DNA of 64,000 bases from Facklamia miroungae (GCF_012396555.1 NZ_JAAXPS010000003.1:1-64000), one strand, 5' to 3'. Counted from the stretch's first letter, positions 1 to 9,647 are shown. Made by a program: numbers and translations. Notes: generated from the sequence alone by a model not told the origin.

Positions 1-109
1 ATGATGGCAAGAAGGACACACCTGTTCCCATGCCGAACACAGCAGTTAAGCTTCTTAGCGCCGATGGTAGTTGGGTCTTTGACCCTGTGAGAGTAGGACG
101 TTGCCACGC
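1..109 (+). rRNA. rrf: 5S ribosomal RNA, 5' end cut by the window
   Basis: The sequence carries the conserved 5S core (CCATGCCGAACAC, AGTTAAGC, GCGCCGATGGTAGT) and the closing GAGAGTAGGACGTTGCCA segment. About the first nine bases of the molecule lie outside the window. Two tRNAs follow closely, as at the end of a Firmicutes rRNA operon. The 3' end near 109 is estimated from the family. Confidence 0.96.
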
Positions 110-127
110 GTGTCATATCAAAGTTAT

Positions 128-200
128 TCCGCCATAGCTCAGCTGGCAGAGCGCATGACTGTTAATCATGATGTCGTAGGTTCGAGCCCTACTGGCGGAG
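128..200 (+). tRNA. tRNA-Asn (GTT)
   Basis: A 73-nt cloverleaf. The acceptor arm TCCGCCA pairs with TGGCGGA, with discriminator G at 200. The anticodon loop is CTGTTAA, giving anticodon GTT. The T arm contains GGTTCGAGCC. It lies just downstream of 5S rRNA and is probably co-transcribed with it. Confidence 0.97.
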
Positions 201-225
201 TCTTTTTTTTTATAAATATCTTTGC

Positions 226-298
226 GCCGCCTTAGCTCAGCAGGTAGAGCGCTTCCATGGTAAGGAAGAGGTCGCCGGTTCAATCCCGGCAGGTGGCT
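226..298 (+). tRNA. tRNA-Thr (GGT)
   Basis: The acceptor GCCGCCT pairs with AGGTGGC (one G-T pair). The anticodon stem CTTCC/GGAAG encloses the loop ATGGTAA, giving anticodon GGT for Thr codons ACC and ACT. The T arm is GGTTCAATCCC. It is the last gene of the rRNA-tRNA cluster. Confidence 0.96.
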
Positions 299-331
299 TT
301 CATAGTGATGAAACATTCAGATTAAAGGTTT

Positions 332-376
332 TTTGGATAGGATTTAGTTCTAATTCTTTCCAAGGGGCTTTTTTAT
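332..376 (+). terminator. Probable terminator of the rRNA-tRNA operon
   Basis: An imperfect hairpin (TTGGATAGGAT against ATTCTTTCCAA) is followed by GGGGCTTTTTTATTTT. The stem has mismatches, so strength is uncertain, but the position right after the last tRNA fits. Confidence 0.55.
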
Positions 377-431
377 TTTGTCATAAAATTAGGAGTATTT
401 TTTATTATTTAAGCCTTTTTATTATTTTAAC

Positions 432-460
432 TTGATAATAAAATGATAAAGAGCTAAACT
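432..460 (+). promoter_or_regulatory. Predicted sigma-A promoter of the FNT gene
   Basis: TTGATA at 432-437 and TAAACT at 455-460 are separated by 17 bp. The start codon lies 40 bp downstream. Confidence 0.5.
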
Positions 461-499
461 GTAAAATGGAAATTAAATAACTTTTGAAGGAGTTACAGA

Positions 500-1306
500 A
501 TGAAAGAAAGTATCGTAAATGAATCGCAGTTTGTCAAAATCATTGAGTCTTCTGTTAATAAAAAGGTAGGCTTGTTTGAACAAAGTAAAGGCCGTTATTT
601 TGTTCGTTCAATGTTTGCGGGGGCTATGTTAGTATTCGCAACTGCTATTGGTGTTTACGCAGCAGATTATATTAATGTTGGTGCACCAAATCTTGGAAAA
701 TTTGTTTATTCGTTCCTATTTGCCTTTGGACTTTTATTTATTTTATTTTTACACCAAGAATTAGTAACATCTAATATGATGTATTTAACAGCAGGCACAT
801 ACCACAAATTTATTAGTCCTAATAAGACGGTTAAAATTCTTCTTTTTTGTACATTAGGTAATTTAGTTGGTGCAGTTTTAGCTGCTTTCCTAGTTGCTCA
901 AACAGGTGCTTTTAGTCATCTTACCGCAGAAAGCTTTATTGTAAATACTGTAAATGGAAAATTGGGTAAAGATCTAGCTTTGATTTTCATAGAAGGAATC
1001 ATGGCTAATATATTTGTTAATATCGCAATCCTTGGCTATCTTCTAGCTAAAGAGGAAATTTCAAAAATTATTATTGTTTTTGGTGCAATTTTTATGTTTG
1101 TATTTTTAGGTTATGAGCACGTTGTGGCTAACTTTGGATCCTTTAGTTTAGTTGCATTTAGCAATTATCAGGCTGAAGCTATTCAATTACTACCGGTTCT
1201 TTCAGCATGGATTGTGGCATGGATTGCTAACTATATCGGTGGAGGTTTAGTAATAGGTTTAGTGTATGCCTGGTTAAACGATGCTGGAATGGTATTACAC
1301 GATTAA
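500..1306 (+). CDS. Formate/nitrite transporter family channel
   Basis: A 268-residue membrane protein of the formate/nitrite transporter (FNT) family. These are pentameric channels passing formate, nitrite or similar small anions across the cytoplasmic membrane. It shows six hydrophobic segments, the family loop HQELVTSNMMYL near residue 95, and an EHVVANFGS segment near residue 200 that holds the conserved pore histidine. Length is typical. AAGGAG lies just upstream of the ATG. It is a single-gene unit between the tRNA terminator and a bidirectional terminator. Substrate cannot be assigned; formate export during fermentation is a reasonable inference. Confidence 0.9.
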   Translation: MKESIVNESQFVKIIESSVNKKVGLFEQSKGRYFVRSMFAGAMLVFATAIGVYAADYINVGAPNLGKFVYSFLFAFGLLFILFLHQELVTSNMMYLTAGTYHKFISPNKTVKILLFCTLGNLVGAVLAAFLVAQTGAFSHLTAESFIVNTVNGKLGKDLALIFIEGIMANIFVNIAILGYLLAKEEISKIIIVFGAIFMFVFLGYEHVVANFGSFSLVAFSNYQAEAIQLLPVLSAWIVAWIANYIGGGLVIGLVYAWLNDAGMVLHD

Positions 1307-1322
1307 TTTAAGCGTTAAAAAT

Positions 1323-1361
1323 CCCTTGAAGCTAGGAAAATTTCTAGCCTCAAGGGTCTTT
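1323..1361. terminator. Bidirectional terminator between FNT gene and pepQ-like gene
   Basis: A long near-perfect inverted repeat (CCCTTGA-AGCTAG against CTAGC-CTCAAGGG, 1323-1356) is followed by TCTTTTGTTTTTT on the + strand. It sits between two convergent genes and can serve both. Confidence 0.85.
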
Positions 1362-1367
1362 TGTTTT

Positions 1368-2450
1368 TTAGCTGTTAGGAATAACTGTGAGATCTTTATT
1401 AGCTAAATTAATTACTTCACAGCCAGTTTCAGTTACGATCACTAGGTCTTCAATTCGAACACCCATTTCTCCTGGAAGATATATCCCTGGTTCAATGGAA
1501 AAAACATTACCTGCTTGAACAATTTCATTATTATACTGACTGACATCTCCATATTCATGGACATCTTTACCAATAAAATGTCCGGTACGATGAGTAAAGT
1601 AGGGACCATATCCAGCATCTTCAATCACTTTTCTAGCTGCTAAATCAATTGAAGCAAAAGAGACACCGGGTTTAACGTGTTTAATTGCTTCTAAATTAGC
1701 TCTAAGTACGGTTTGATAAATTTCTTCATGTTTTTTTGATACTGTTCCAAAAAAAATGGTTCGTGTCATATCGGAACAATATCCTTTATATCTGGAGCCG
1801 ATATCAATAATGACACTTTGACCCACGTGTGGCAAGCTATCGTCTGTGCTGTGATGAGGATCGGCTCCATGGGGTCCATATGCAATGATCGGCTCAAAAG
1901 AAAAACCGTCGCATTCATATTCTTTATATAATAATGCAAGATGATCTTTCATATCATTTTCAGTTGTGTGTGCATCTAATTTTTGAATGAGAGCTTGCAT
2001 TACTTGATCATTGCGATATGAAGCTTCTCGCATTTTGTCAATTTCTTCTTTGGTTTTTATAGCTCGAATTTTATCAATAAGGAAGCTTCCATTAACATAA
2101 TCATATTTTGGTTGGTGGGCCATAAGTTCAATCAGAAAATGGCTAGGCCAGTTTTTGTCAATACCTATTTTAACAGCAGACAAGTTCTGCGCTAGTTTAG
2201 GGATTATTTGTTCTCCATCATGGTAGCGTTGAATGCTTAAATTTGACCTCTCCTCAAATGCTGGGAATAACCCATTTAGGATCAATTCTAGTTGACCATT
2301 ATGCTTTATGGATAATAAGAGTAGTCTTTCTCCAGGGTCGGTATAATAACCAACTAAGTATTCAATCGACAAGGGGTCTGAGATTAAAAGCTGTGTGATT
2401 TTGGTTTCTTTCATTGAAGAAAGCAGCTTTGTAATTGCTAAATCGTTCAT
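1368..2450 (-). CDS. pepQ: Xaa-Pro dipeptidase/aminopeptidase, M24B family
   Basis: A 360-residue cytosolic metallopeptidase that removes the residue before proline. The N-terminal creatinase-like domain covers about 1-130 and the pita-bread catalytic domain about 135-355. Dinuclear metal ligands are visible: Asp in [10 protein letters not shown] and in CSDMTRT, His in HRTGHFIG, Glu in SIEPGIYL and in GVRIEDL. Length fits PepQ-type enzymes. The start follows a GGAGG-type site on the minus strand. It is transcribed alone, convergent with the FNT gene and divergent from yidD. PepQ versus another M24B member cannot be settled by sequence alone. Confidence 0.88.
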   Translation of the reverse strand: MNDLAITKLLSSMKETKITQLLISDPLSIEYLVGYYTDPGERLLLLSIKHNGQLELILNGLFPAFEERSNLSIQRYHDGEQIIPKLAQNLSAVKIGIDKNWPSHFLIELMAHQPKYDYVNGSFLIDKIRAIKTKEEIDKMREASYRNDQVMQALIQKLDAHTTENDMKDHLALLYKEYECDGFSFEPIIAYGPHGADPHHSTDDSLPHVGQSVIIDIGSRYKGYCSDMTRTIFFGTVSKKHEEIYQTVLRANLEAIKHVKPGVSFASIDLAARKVIEDAGYGPYFTHRTGHFIGKDVHEYGDVSQYNNEIVQAGNVFSIEPGIYLPGEMGVRIEDLVIVTETGCEVINLANKDLTVIPNS

Positions 2451-2530
2451 TTTCCCCCTCCTACTTGGTATCTTCTACTTAAACTATTATAATAGAAGAG
2501 AATGATAATTGTAACGATCGGAGGCAAAAA

Positions 2531-2776
2531 ATGAAAAAAATATTCCTTGCTTTGATTAAATTTTATCAACGAACAATTTCGCCCTTAACTCCTCCCTCTT
2601 GCCGATATTCACCCACTTGTTCAAACTATACAATTCAAGCGATCGAGCGGTTTGGTGCTTTAAAGGGTCTGTTAATGGGGATTTCTCGCATACTAAGGTG
2701 TCACCCTTTTTGTAAAGGAGGTTTTGATCCGGTCCCAGATCATTTCACTTTGAGAAGACAAAAGGTGGTTAAATAA
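2531..2776 (+). CDS. yidD: Membrane protein insertion efficiency factor YidD
   Basis: An 81-residue protein with the family pattern [10 protein letters not shown] near residue 24 and [14 protein letters not shown] near residue 56, plus an amphipathic N-terminus. YidD proteins sit at the inner face of the membrane and aid YidC-dependent insertion. The length is normal. AGGAGG-like sequence precedes the ATG. It is separate from rpmH/rnpA/yidC, which are not in the window. Confidence 0.93.
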   Translation: MKKIFLALIKFYQRTISPLTPPSCRYSPTCSNYTIQAIERFGALKGLLMGISRILRCHPFCKGGFDPVPDHFTLRRQKVVK

Positions 2777-2838
2777 ATATTGCCATTGACCATTGAGACT
2801 ATGTTAAAATAGTAATTAAGTTGAAAGTAGGTGTGAGC

Positions 2839-3702
2839 ATGTTAGAGTGGCTAAACCAGTTTCTAGGAAATCATCCTTTCGTAAGTATATTAGATATTCT
2901 TATTGTCTGGTTTATTATTTATCGATTAATTGGATATGCTAAACAGTCCCGAGCAATGAATCTTTTACAAGGAATAGGTTTAATTATATTTGCTAAATTC
3001 CTAAGCCAGGGAATAGGTTTGCAGACCATTGACTGGATATTAGGACAAGTTATTTCATGGGGGGTTGTCGCTCTTATCATTTTATTCCAAGCAGAGTTGA
3101 GGAAAGTTCTAGAAAATCTAGGGAAAATCCTTTTTAGAAATAGGCAATCTTCACGTAATCCCAGTGAAGAATTAATTGAAGATCTTAAAAAATCCTTATT
3201 ATACATGTCTAAGCGTAAGATTGGAGCTCTTATTTCAATTGAAGCGGAGGATTCTTTAGCAGAATATATTGGTACAGGAACAAAATTAGATTCGGAAATT
3301 TCTAGTCAATTATTAATTAATATCTTTATTCCTAATACTCCCTTGCATGATGGGGCTGTTATAATTACGGATTTTAGAATTGCATCAGCATCTTGCTATT
3401 TGCCACTTTCTGAGAGTAAGTTGATTCCAAAGGAATTAGGAACTAGGCATCGGGCTGCAATTGGATTAGGAGAAAAGACGGATGCTCTGACCTTGATAGT
3501 CTCAGAAGAAACAGGAGCCATTAGTATTGTAAAAAATGATTTTCTTCATCGTGACGTAGATAAAGAAGAACTTCATGAATTACTTAATAAGTACCTCTTC
3601 ACTGAAGTAGAAAAGGATAATCAAGAAAACGAGAATTCGCACATTATTAAAAACCTCCTTACCATGTTACGGTCAAGTAAAGGAGGTAAAAAAAATGAAT
3701 AA
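2839..3702 (+). CDS. cdaA: Diadenylate cyclase CdaA
   Basis: Makes cyclic di-AMP from two ATP at the membrane. Three N-terminal membrane segments (about residues 5-85) lead into a DAC domain with the catalytic motifs DGAVII and GTRHRAAIG, both intact. I start at ATG 2839 (287 residues) because AGGTG lies 6 bases upstream; an in-frame TTG at 2821 has no ribosome site. It overlaps cdaR by 8 bases and heads the conserved cdaA-cdaR-glmM operon, which links c-di-AMP to wall amino-sugar supply. The c-di-AMP receptor CbpA is also encoded in this window (16842-17513). Confidence 0.95.
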   Translation: MLEWLNQFLGNHPFVSILDILIVWFIIYRLIGYAKQSRAMNLLQGIGLIIFAKFLSQGIGLQTIDWILGQVISWGVVALIILFQAELRKVLENLGKILFRNRQSSRNPSEELIEDLKKSLLYMSKRKIGALISIEAEDSLAEYIGTGTKLDSEISSQLLINIFIPNTPLHDGAVIITDFRIASASCYLPLSESKLIPKELGTRHRAAIGLGEKTDALTLIVSEETGAISIVKNDFLHRDVDKEELHELLNKYLFTEVEKDNQENENSHIIKNLLTMLRSSKGGKKNE

Positions 3703-4666
3703 GCTTTTTGAAAAAAATTGGGCTGTAGGAATTATTTCGCTCGTTTTTGCACTATTTATTTATACATTTGTCACCAATGAAAATAATGCTCGTAATGCAG
3801 CAATAAATTCACAATTGGCTTCCAGCTTTAATACTTCAGAAACACTTTACAATGTACCCTTGTATCTTGGTGATCGTCCTGATGATATTTATGTCAGTGA
3901 TCTCAAAGAAAATGTCACCGTTCGCTTAGATGGACCCAAAAATATTTTAAATCAGGTTACACGCGAAAATATTATCGTACAAACAGAGAAGATTACTAAA
4001 GGACATATTGGTAATCAGGAATTAGAGTTATTGATTGATGGGCTACCTGACGAAATCACCTATACAATATCACCTGCGAAGGTCAAAGTGGAAGTTCAGC
4101 AGCGGAAAGTAGTGACAGCCCCGGTTGAGGTTTCCTTAGAAGCACTTCAATTAGAAGCCGACTATAAAGTAGAATCGGTAGATATTGATCCTAAAGAAGT
4201 GAAGTTAGTGGGAAGTCAAAAAGCTATTGATGCAATTGATTTTGCAGGCATTAGTATTCGCTCTAACCAACCGGTTGCGGAATCATTCGCAGGAAATTAC
4301 CGCTTACAAATTTTAGATAAGGATGGGAAGCTTCTCGACGTCAATTCAGAGACGATGGATATAAAAGCACAAATAAATATCGTTCAAAACTCAAAAGAGT
4401 TTCCTTTAAAAATTACTGCCATAGGAGAGGACAATACAAAAAATAATTATCACTATGCAATTACCGGTCAAGATAAGGTGACTCTATTCGGTAGCCAAAA
4501 AGTTCTGAATCAGATTAAAGAAGTTGAATTAGTTGTCGATGTATCTAATCAGAAAAAATCGGGGCAAGTAGTAGGTTTATTAAATTTACCAAGTGGTATT
4601 TCAAGTGCGAGTTTTAATGATGCGAAAGTAGAAGTTACGATTGAACCTGTTAAGTTAAAACCATAA
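3695..4666 (+). CDS. cdaR: CdaA regulatory protein CdaR (YbbR repeats)
   Basis: A 323-residue membrane-anchored regulator of CdaA. One N-terminal membrane helix (about 9-26) is followed by an extracytoplasmic chain of YbbR-type beta repeats, for example around [16 protein letters not shown] and [14 protein letters not shown]. The ATG sits inside the 3' end of cdaA after AAAGGAGG. Neighbours on both sides are the standard partners. The family modulates cyclase activity; the direction of the effect differs between species and cannot be read here. Confidence 0.93.
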   Translation: MNKLFEKNWAVGIISLVFALFIYTFVTNENNARNAAINSQLASSFNTSETLYNVPLYLGDRPDDIYVSDLKENVTVRLDGPKNILNQVTRENIIVQTEKITKGHIGNQELELLIDGLPDEITYTISPAKVKVEVQQRKVVTAPVEVSLEALQLEADYKVESVDIDPKEVKLVGSQKAIDAIDFAGISIRSNQPVAESFAGNYRLQILDKDGKLLDVNSETMDIKAQINIVQNSKEFPLKITAIGEDNTKNNYHYAITGQDKVTLFGSQKVLNQIKEVELVVDVSNQKKSGQVVGLLNLPSGISSASFNDAKVEVTIEPVKLKP

Positions 4667-4731
4667 ATGATCAACTATTTATCATATTTAGCGAGAATAT
4701 TCGCTCAAAAAGAAGAATAAAGGAGAAAACA

Positions 4732-6087
4732 ATGGGAAATTATTTTGGAACTGATGGTGTACGAGGAGTTGCTAATCAGGAATTGAGTCCGGAACTAGCT
4801 TTTAAATTAGGGCGATGTGGAGGATATGTACTTTTACAACATGCAGACTCTATTGAAAACCCAAGAGTATTAGTTGCCAGAGATACGCGGATATCTGGAC
4901 AAATGTTAGAATCGGCTTTAACAGCGGGCCTTCTATCAGTTGGTATTGAAGTCATGCACTTAGGTATTGTTCCGACTCCTGCAGTTGCATATCTAACAAA
5001 AACACAAAATGCAGTAGCGGGTGTGATGATTTCCGCCTCACATAACCCCGCAGAAGATAATGGCATTAAATTTTTTGGGTCAGATGGCTTTAAATTATCT
5101 GATCAGCAAGAAGAAGAGATAGAAATGCTACTGGATAATGATACAGATGATTTACCAAGACCCTCTGCAGAAGGACTTGGTTTAATCGATGAATTTCATG
5201 AAGGGACTATTAAGTATCTCAACTTTTTACAATCAACTATTTCAGTCGAATTGAATGGTTTGAAAGTGGCAGTGGACGCTGCCAATGGAGCGACTGCTCC
5301 TTTGATTAATCAGTTGTTCGCCGATTTGGAAACTGACTTTTATACCATGGGTGATCGACCAAATGGTTTGAATATAAACGAGCAAGTAGGCTCCACTCAT
5401 CCTGAAGCATTGCAAGTGTTTGTTAAAGAGAAAGAAGTCGATCTAGGACTTGCTTTTGATGGGGACGGTGACCGTCTCATTGCTGTTGATGAAAAAGGTA
5501 ATATTGTAGATGGTGATAAAATTTTATTTATCTGTGGTAAACATCTAAAACAAAAAGGACGCTTAAACGATAATACGATTGTTTCAACCGTCATGAGTAA
5601 CATTGGGTTTCACAAAGCCTTAGAAGAAAATGAAATGGTTGCTCTTAAAACTAAAGTGGGGGATCGATATGTAGTTGAGGCAATGCGAGAAGGGGGTTAT
5701 ACGCTTGGTGGTGAGCAATCAGGCCATATTATTTTCTTAAGTTTAAATACGACAGGTGATGGCTTGTTGACGGCTGTACAATTGATGGCTGTTATGCGAG
5801 AAACTGGCAAAAAATTATCTGAATTAGCTGATGAAGTAACCATCTATCCACAAAAATTGGTAAATGTACGTGTAAGGGATAAATATACTGTGTTAGATGA
5901 GCCAAAGGTTAAAGCTGTTATTGAATCCGTAGAATTAGAAATGGCAGGTGAAGGCAGAATTTTGGTCCGCCCGAGTGGGACAGAGCCCTTATTAAGAGTA
6001 ATGGCTGAAGCTCCTACAGATGAACAAGTTGATCGTTATGTGCATCAAATTGCTGATATCATTCGCGAAGTCAGAGGCGTCGATTAA
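4732..6087 (+). CDS. glmM: Phosphoglucosamine mutase GlmM
   Basis: Converts glucosamine-6-phosphate to glucosamine-1-phosphate for UDP-GlcNAc and peptidoglycan. The 451 residues carry the phosphoserine loop [12 protein letters not shown] near residue 100, the metal-binding DGDGDR near 242 and the phosphate-binding [12 protein letters not shown] near 417. AAAGGAG precedes the ATG. It is the last gene of the cda operon. GlmM is reported to bind and inhibit CdaA in related bacteria (literature knowledge). NagB, which consumes the same sugar phosphate, is 2 kb away. Confidence 0.97.
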   Translation: MGNYFGTDGVRGVANQELSPELAFKLGRCGGYVLLQHADSIENPRVLVARDTRISGQMLESALTAGLLSVGIEVMHLGIVPTPAVAYLTKTQNAVAGVMISASHNPAEDNGIKFFGSDGFKLSDQQEEEIEMLLDNDTDDLPRPSAEGLGLIDEFHEGTIKYLNFLQSTISVELNGLKVAVDAANGATAPLINQLFADLETDFYTMGDRPNGLNINEQVGSTHPEALQVFVKEKEVDLGLAFDGDGDRLIAVDEKGNIVDGDKILFICGKHLKQKGRLNDNTIVSTVMSNIGFHKALEENEMVALKTKVGDRYVVEAMREGGYTLGGEQSGHIIFLSLNTTGDGLLTAVQLMAVMRETGKKLSELADEVTIYPQKLVNVRVRDKYTVLDEPKVKAVIESVELEMAGEGRILVRPSGTEPLLRVMAEAPTDEQVDRYVHQIADIIREVRGVD

Positions 6088-6092
6088 AAAAG

Positions 6093-6125
6093 GCTCTTCA
6101 TGAATTGTTTCATGAAGAGCTTTTG
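6093..6125. terminator. Bidirectional terminator after glmM
   Basis: A perfect 12-bp stem (GCTCTTCATGAA, loop TTGT, TTCATGAAGAGC) is flanked by TTTTG on the right and AAAAAA on the left. It serves glmM and the convergent AraC-type gene. Confidence 0.92.
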
Positions 6126-6938
6126 TTATTGATGTAAATTAGAAAATTTACGGCGATACGCAGATGGTGTCATGTGATTGCTTTCTTTGAAGGTTTTAGA
6201 AAAATGTGAGGGCGAATGAAAACCAACAATATCTGATATTTTTGAAATCGTAATTGAAGTTTGCGATAAAAGTTTTTCTGCTTCCGATAAACGGACATGA
6301 ATAAGATAATCAATTGGAGACAAGCCAGTTTGCTGTTTAAATAATCGAATCATATAGTATTTATTAATATTGACAATGTCAGAAAGCTGTTCAAGTGTTA
6401 CTTTCTCAGAGTAATGTTCACGAATATACTCTTTGATTGTTTCAATTTCTTGGTGACGAACTTGAATAGAAGAGTCTTTTATGGATAATTCGTGATGCCT
6501 AAGAACATGGACCATCACACATTCGATTAGTTTTCTTAAGACAAGCTCTGACCCTCTAAAAGGTTGTTTATATTCATATAAGGCAAGGTCAAGATAACTT
6601 TTGATCGTTTGAGATTGGTCAGTTACAATGAAGATATTCTCCATCGATTCAATTTCGGCAGAAGATGTAAATAAAATGCCAGAAATTTCAACCCGTATCC
6701 ATTCTAGCTTTCGAATCGGTTGGATTTCAATGGAATGATTTGGATTTAAAATAATAATGTCCCTTTTTTTAAAACTGCCAATTTTCTCACCGGCTAAAAA
6801 GTCAGCTGCTCCTTTATGAACATATATTAAAACCAATTTATCTGAAGAACTAACTGTAAACCTTTGACTAGCTGAGATTCTCTCGGACTTAATACCATCT
6901 AACTTAACAGAAGCTGAATTAATATTCGAAATGTACAT
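6126..6938 (-). CDS. AraC-family transcriptional regulator
   Basis: A 270-residue cytoplasmic regulator. The N-terminal cupin-like ligand domain covers about 1-150. Two C-terminal helix-turn-helix units lie about 175-268, the first around VTLEQLSDIVNINKYYMIRLF and the second around ITISKISDIVGFHSPSHFSK. I start at the ATG ending at 6938 because AAGGAGGGTA lies at ideal spacing upstream; 19 further in-frame codons upstream lack a ribosome site. It stands alone, between glmM and a secreted protein gene. Sugar control is a guess from the neighbourhood (glmM, nagB); the target is unknown. Confidence 0.88.
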   Translation of the reverse strand: MYISNINSASVKLDGIKSERISASQRFTVSSSDKLVLIYVHKGAADFLAGEKIGSFKKRDIIILNPNHSIEIQPIRKLEWIRVEISGILFTSSAEIESMENIFIVTDQSQTIKSYLDLALYEYKQPFRGSELVLRKLIECVMVHVLRHHELSIKDSSIQVRHQEIETIKEYIREHYSEKVTLEQLSDIVNINKYYMIRLFKQQTGLSPIDYLIHVRLSEAEKLLSQTSITISKISDIVGFHSPSHFSKTFKESNHMTPSAYRRKFSNLHQ

Positions 6939-7058
6939 AGCTACCCTCCTTATAAACTGTTCCTTACAATATATCATTTTAATGATATTATACACTATCT
7001 TTTTACCGAATGGTATACTTAGGAAGATAAATTTTTTTATTATATATTAATATTAAAA

Positions 7059-7083
7059 AGCTTGACCCGTTATGGGTCAAGCT
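7059..7083. terminator. Hairpin terminator downstream of the secreted protein gene
   Basis: A perfect 10-bp inverted repeat AGCTTGACCC/GGGTCAAGCT has a T run on the minus strand, matching a gene read leftwards. It lies about 160 bp after the stop of the 7245-7955 gene. The rest of 6939-7244 shows nothing else I can support. Confidence 0.75.
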
Positions 7084-7244
7084 ATTATGTATATTAAACT
7101 GTAATATTAAACCAAATAGGTAAGTTTGAGAAATAAAGATAATTTATTGATCGTTTAATAATATACAAGGGATAGAGTCATTAAATAAATTTTTTAAAAA
7201 TTTAATGAGGCTTTCACCTGTTTCTTAACTATGCAAACAAGAAT

Positions 7245-7955
7245 TTAATGAGTTTCGGATTGGATGGAATATTCAATATAATAATTTAGCCAGCGGAGAA
7301 TTTGATGATCCACTATGCCTAAAATATCTGCATCAGGAATAATTAATAGGTGTCGGATAAGGAAAGCACTTTGATAATAAAAGGTTTGGATAATATTAGA
7401 ATTTTTGTAAAGCTGGGTAGCAAATTTGCTAACTAGATAATTTAAAGGAATTGCATCTTTTTTTACAACGACCAATTTGCCTGCTTCAATGATAGAACCG
7501 TTTTTTGAAGAATGAGGTTTACCTTTAGTAGTTTCGGTTGGAGTCGCTATTTTTTGACTGGTGGTAGTTGGCTCTGGTTTAGAATTATTATCATCTTCTT
7601 GTCCGTTACGCTCTCTTGTTGTTACCCGAGTAGTTTCTACTGGTTCATTATCCTTGCTAGTCTGACGACTGGTTTGCGTGGTTTCTTCATTTGGATTAAA
7701 AGTAATGGGTGGGGTTGGGGCGATAATTTCGGTAGTTGTAGTGGTTTCCTCACTACTCTCATGTGTATTGGTGGTCTCTTCCTCATCTTTTTCCAATATT
7801 TGATCGGAATCAGAAGGTGGTGATGCTTTGGAATAACCAGACGCTTGCACATTATTTACGGGGGAGCCCATTACAAATACAAAAGAAGCAAATATCATTA
7901 ATAAACATAGAAGAGTCACTGAAAAATTATTAGTCGTATTCGTCTGTTTATTCAT
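7245..7955 (-). CDS. Secreted Thr-rich hypothetical protein
   Basis: Not recognised. The 236 residues start with a signal peptide: a polar start, a hydrophobic core LLCLLMIFASFVFVMG, and a plausible cleavage after VQA near residue 38. Residues about 50-150 form a low-complexity Thr/Glu/Pro linker with many TTT runs. A non-repetitive domain of about 85 residues follows, rich in aromatic and aliphatic residues. There is no LPXTG or LysM motif. AAAGGAGGGAG precedes the ATG, so translation is likely. The linker suggests a wall-spanning exported protein; the C-terminal domain would carry the function. Confidence 0.72.
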   Translation of the reverse strand: MNKQTNTTNNFSVTLLCLLMIFASFVFVMGSPVNNVQASGYSKASPPSDSDQILEKDEEETTNTHESSEETTTTTEIIAPTPPITFNPNEETTQTSRQTSKDNEPVETTRVTTRERNGQEDDNNSKPEPTTTSQKIATPTETTKGKPHSSKNGSIIEAGKLVVVKKDAIPLNYLVSKFATQLYKNSNIIQTFYYQSAFLIRHLLIIPDADILGIVDHQILRWLNYYIEYSIQSETH

Positions 7956-8138
7956 TTTGGTACTCCCTCCTTTTCATTGTGTTATGGCTAGTTTATCATT
8001 ATTTAATTAATCTATGTAGTTTGTTACCTGAATGTTGCCAATTTGAGAAAAATGTCATGTTTCTTGAAACTTTTTTTAATACATTATTAATGATAAAATA
8101 TTTTAGAAGAAAAAGCATAATACTTAAGGAGGATTTTT

Positions 8139-8846
8139 ATGAGAGTTGAGGTTTATAGAAGCTCAGAAGAGGCATCCTTACGTGCCTTGGAAATATTTAG
8201 CAGTAGTCTACAAGAAGGAGCTGATGTATTTGGTATGGCAACCGGCTCTACTCCCGAACGTTTATATGAGTTGTTAAGTCAGTCAGATATCGATTTCAGC
8301 AAAGCTGTATCAATCAACTTGGACGAATATGTAGGGTTAGATGAGAGCAATTCACAAAGTTATGCTTATTATATGAAGAAGCATCTTTTTAAGGACAAGC
8401 CTTTTAAAGCAACTTATATACCTAATGGGCATACCCAAAGTATTGAGGAGGAGTTAAATCGATATGATCAAATAATTGAAGAAAACCCCATTGATTTACA
8501 ATTGTTAGGACTAGGTTCAAATGGACATATCGGTTTTAATGAACCCGGAACAGATTTAGATGCGCCAACCTCCTTAGTACAGCTAACCCAATCAACCATC
8601 CAAGATAACCAACGCTTTTTTGACTCGAAAGAAGAGATACCAACGCAAGCAATCACAATGGGAATTGGGAGTATTTTAAAAGCAAAAAAAATAATTGTTA
8701 TGGCTTTTGGGTCTCAAAAAGCGCAAGCGGTTAAAGGAATGATTGAAGGGCCTGTTACGTCAGATTTACCAGCAAGTGTTCTTCAAAACCATCCCAATGT
8801 ATATGTTCTATTGGATAAAGCAGCAGCTAGCTTGTTAAAGCGCTAA
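8139..8846 (+). CDS. nagB: Glucosamine-6-phosphate deaminase NagB
   Basis: Converts glucosamine-6-phosphate to fructose-6-phosphate and ammonia. The 235 residues have the family signatures ATGSTPERLYE near residue 33, SINLDEYVGL near 61 with the catalytic Asp, and LGLGSNGHIGFNEPG near 121 with the active-site His. Length matches the short Gram-positive form without the allosteric C-terminal extension. AAGGAGG is 7 bases upstream. It is monocistronic. A terminator could not be identified with confidence. Confidence 0.95.
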   Translation: MRVEVYRSSEEASLRALEIFSSSLQEGADVFGMATGSTPERLYELLSQSDIDFSKAVSINLDEYVGLDESNSQSYAYYMKKHLFKDKPFKATYIPNGHTQSIEEELNRYDQIIEENPIDLQLLGLGSNGHIGFNEPGTDLDAPTSLVQLTQSTIQDNQRFFDSKEEIPTQAITMGIGSILKAKKIIVMAFGSQKAQAVKGMIEGPVTSDLPASVLQNHPNVYVLLDKAAASLLKR

Positions 8847-8936
8847 CGCTCTTTATATTTTCCAGCTTTTTATAACGCTTGTGTTTTATTTTTAAATTCC
8901 CCAAGACACAATTCGTCCATTCAAATTAAGTTTATG

Positions 8937-8965
8937 TTCACACTTTCTGTGTGATGGCTTATAAT
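8937..8965 (+). promoter_or_regulatory. Predicted promoter of the lemA gene, with a palindrome in the spacer
   Basis: TTCACA (8937-8942) and TATAAT (8960-8965) are spaced 17 bp. CACAC-TTTCT-GTGTG is an inverted repeat over the -35 and spacer and could be an operator. Confidence 0.5.
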
Positions 8966-8993
8966 GTAAGTAAATGAAAGGAAGTGCTAATGT

Positions 8994-9554
8994 ATGTTTA
9001 TGTATATTCTATTAGGTTTGATAGTATTAGTGGCGTTATTTTGGGTAGGAGTTTATAATAATTTAATTAAAGCTCGTAATGGGGTTGAAGGATCTTTTAG
9101 CCAGATTGATGTTCAATTACAAAGAAGGAATGACCTAATACCTAATTTGGTTGAAACAGTTAAAGGTTATGCAAAACATGAAAGTGAAACACTCGAAAAG
9201 GTAACTCAAGCTCGGCAACAACTTATTAATTTACCATCGGATGCAAGTCCTGAAATGATTAATAATAAGTCAAACGAACTAACTTCGGCCTTATCACGTT
9301 TACTCGTTGTCTCGGAACAATATCCTGATTTAAAAGCTAATAGTAATTTTCAGGAATTACAGCGAACACTTGAGGACACAGAAAATAAAATAGCTGTTTC
9401 ACGTCAACTTTATAACTCAAGTGTACAAACCTTTAATGAGAAGGTTCAAGTATTTCCTAATAATTTCGTAGCTGGTGTTCATGGTTTCAATGAAAAAGCT
9501 TATCTGGAAGCTCCTGAAGCTGCTCGCCAAGCCCCACAAGTTTCTTTTAATTAA
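8994..9554 (+). CDS. lemA: LemA family protein
   Basis: A 186-residue membrane-anchored protein. One N-terminal transmembrane helix (about 3-20) is followed by a long helical bundle with the family patterns VEGSFSQIDVQLQRRNDLIPNLVETVKGY and, near the C-terminus, NSSVQTFNEKVQVFPNNFVA shortened here to its core FNEKVQVFP. The cellular role of LemA is poorly defined. LemA genes often neighbour DUF2207 or TPM-domain membrane genes; here two DUF2207 proteins are encoded instead in the wal operon. AAAGGAAG precedes the start; ATG 9000 is an alternative. Confidence 0.9.
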   Translation: MFMYILLGLIVLVALFWVGVYNNLIKARNGVEGSFSQIDVQLQRRNDLIPNLVETVKGYAKHESETLEKVTQARQQLINLPSDASPEMINNKSNELTSALSRLLVVSEQYPDLKANSNFQELQRTLEDTENKIAVSRQLYNSSVQTFNEKVQVFPNNFVAGVHGFNEKAYLEAPEAARQAPQVSFN

Positions 9555-9647
9555 AATTTGATTACCTTCTTTAAAATAAGCCTTTGCATTGAAAATTAAA
9601 GAGAGTAGAATGTGAGGTATCGAACTTTGTTGGAAAGGAGGTAGAGA

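Noticed and set aside
7512-7823. Open frame on the + strand rich in Trp/Phe/Gly
   Set aside because: It is the antisense shadow of the Thr-rich linker of the secreted protein gene; no ribosome site and odd composition.
8847-8936. nagB terminator
   Set aside because: Only weak repeats (AACGC) are present; no convincing stem with T run.
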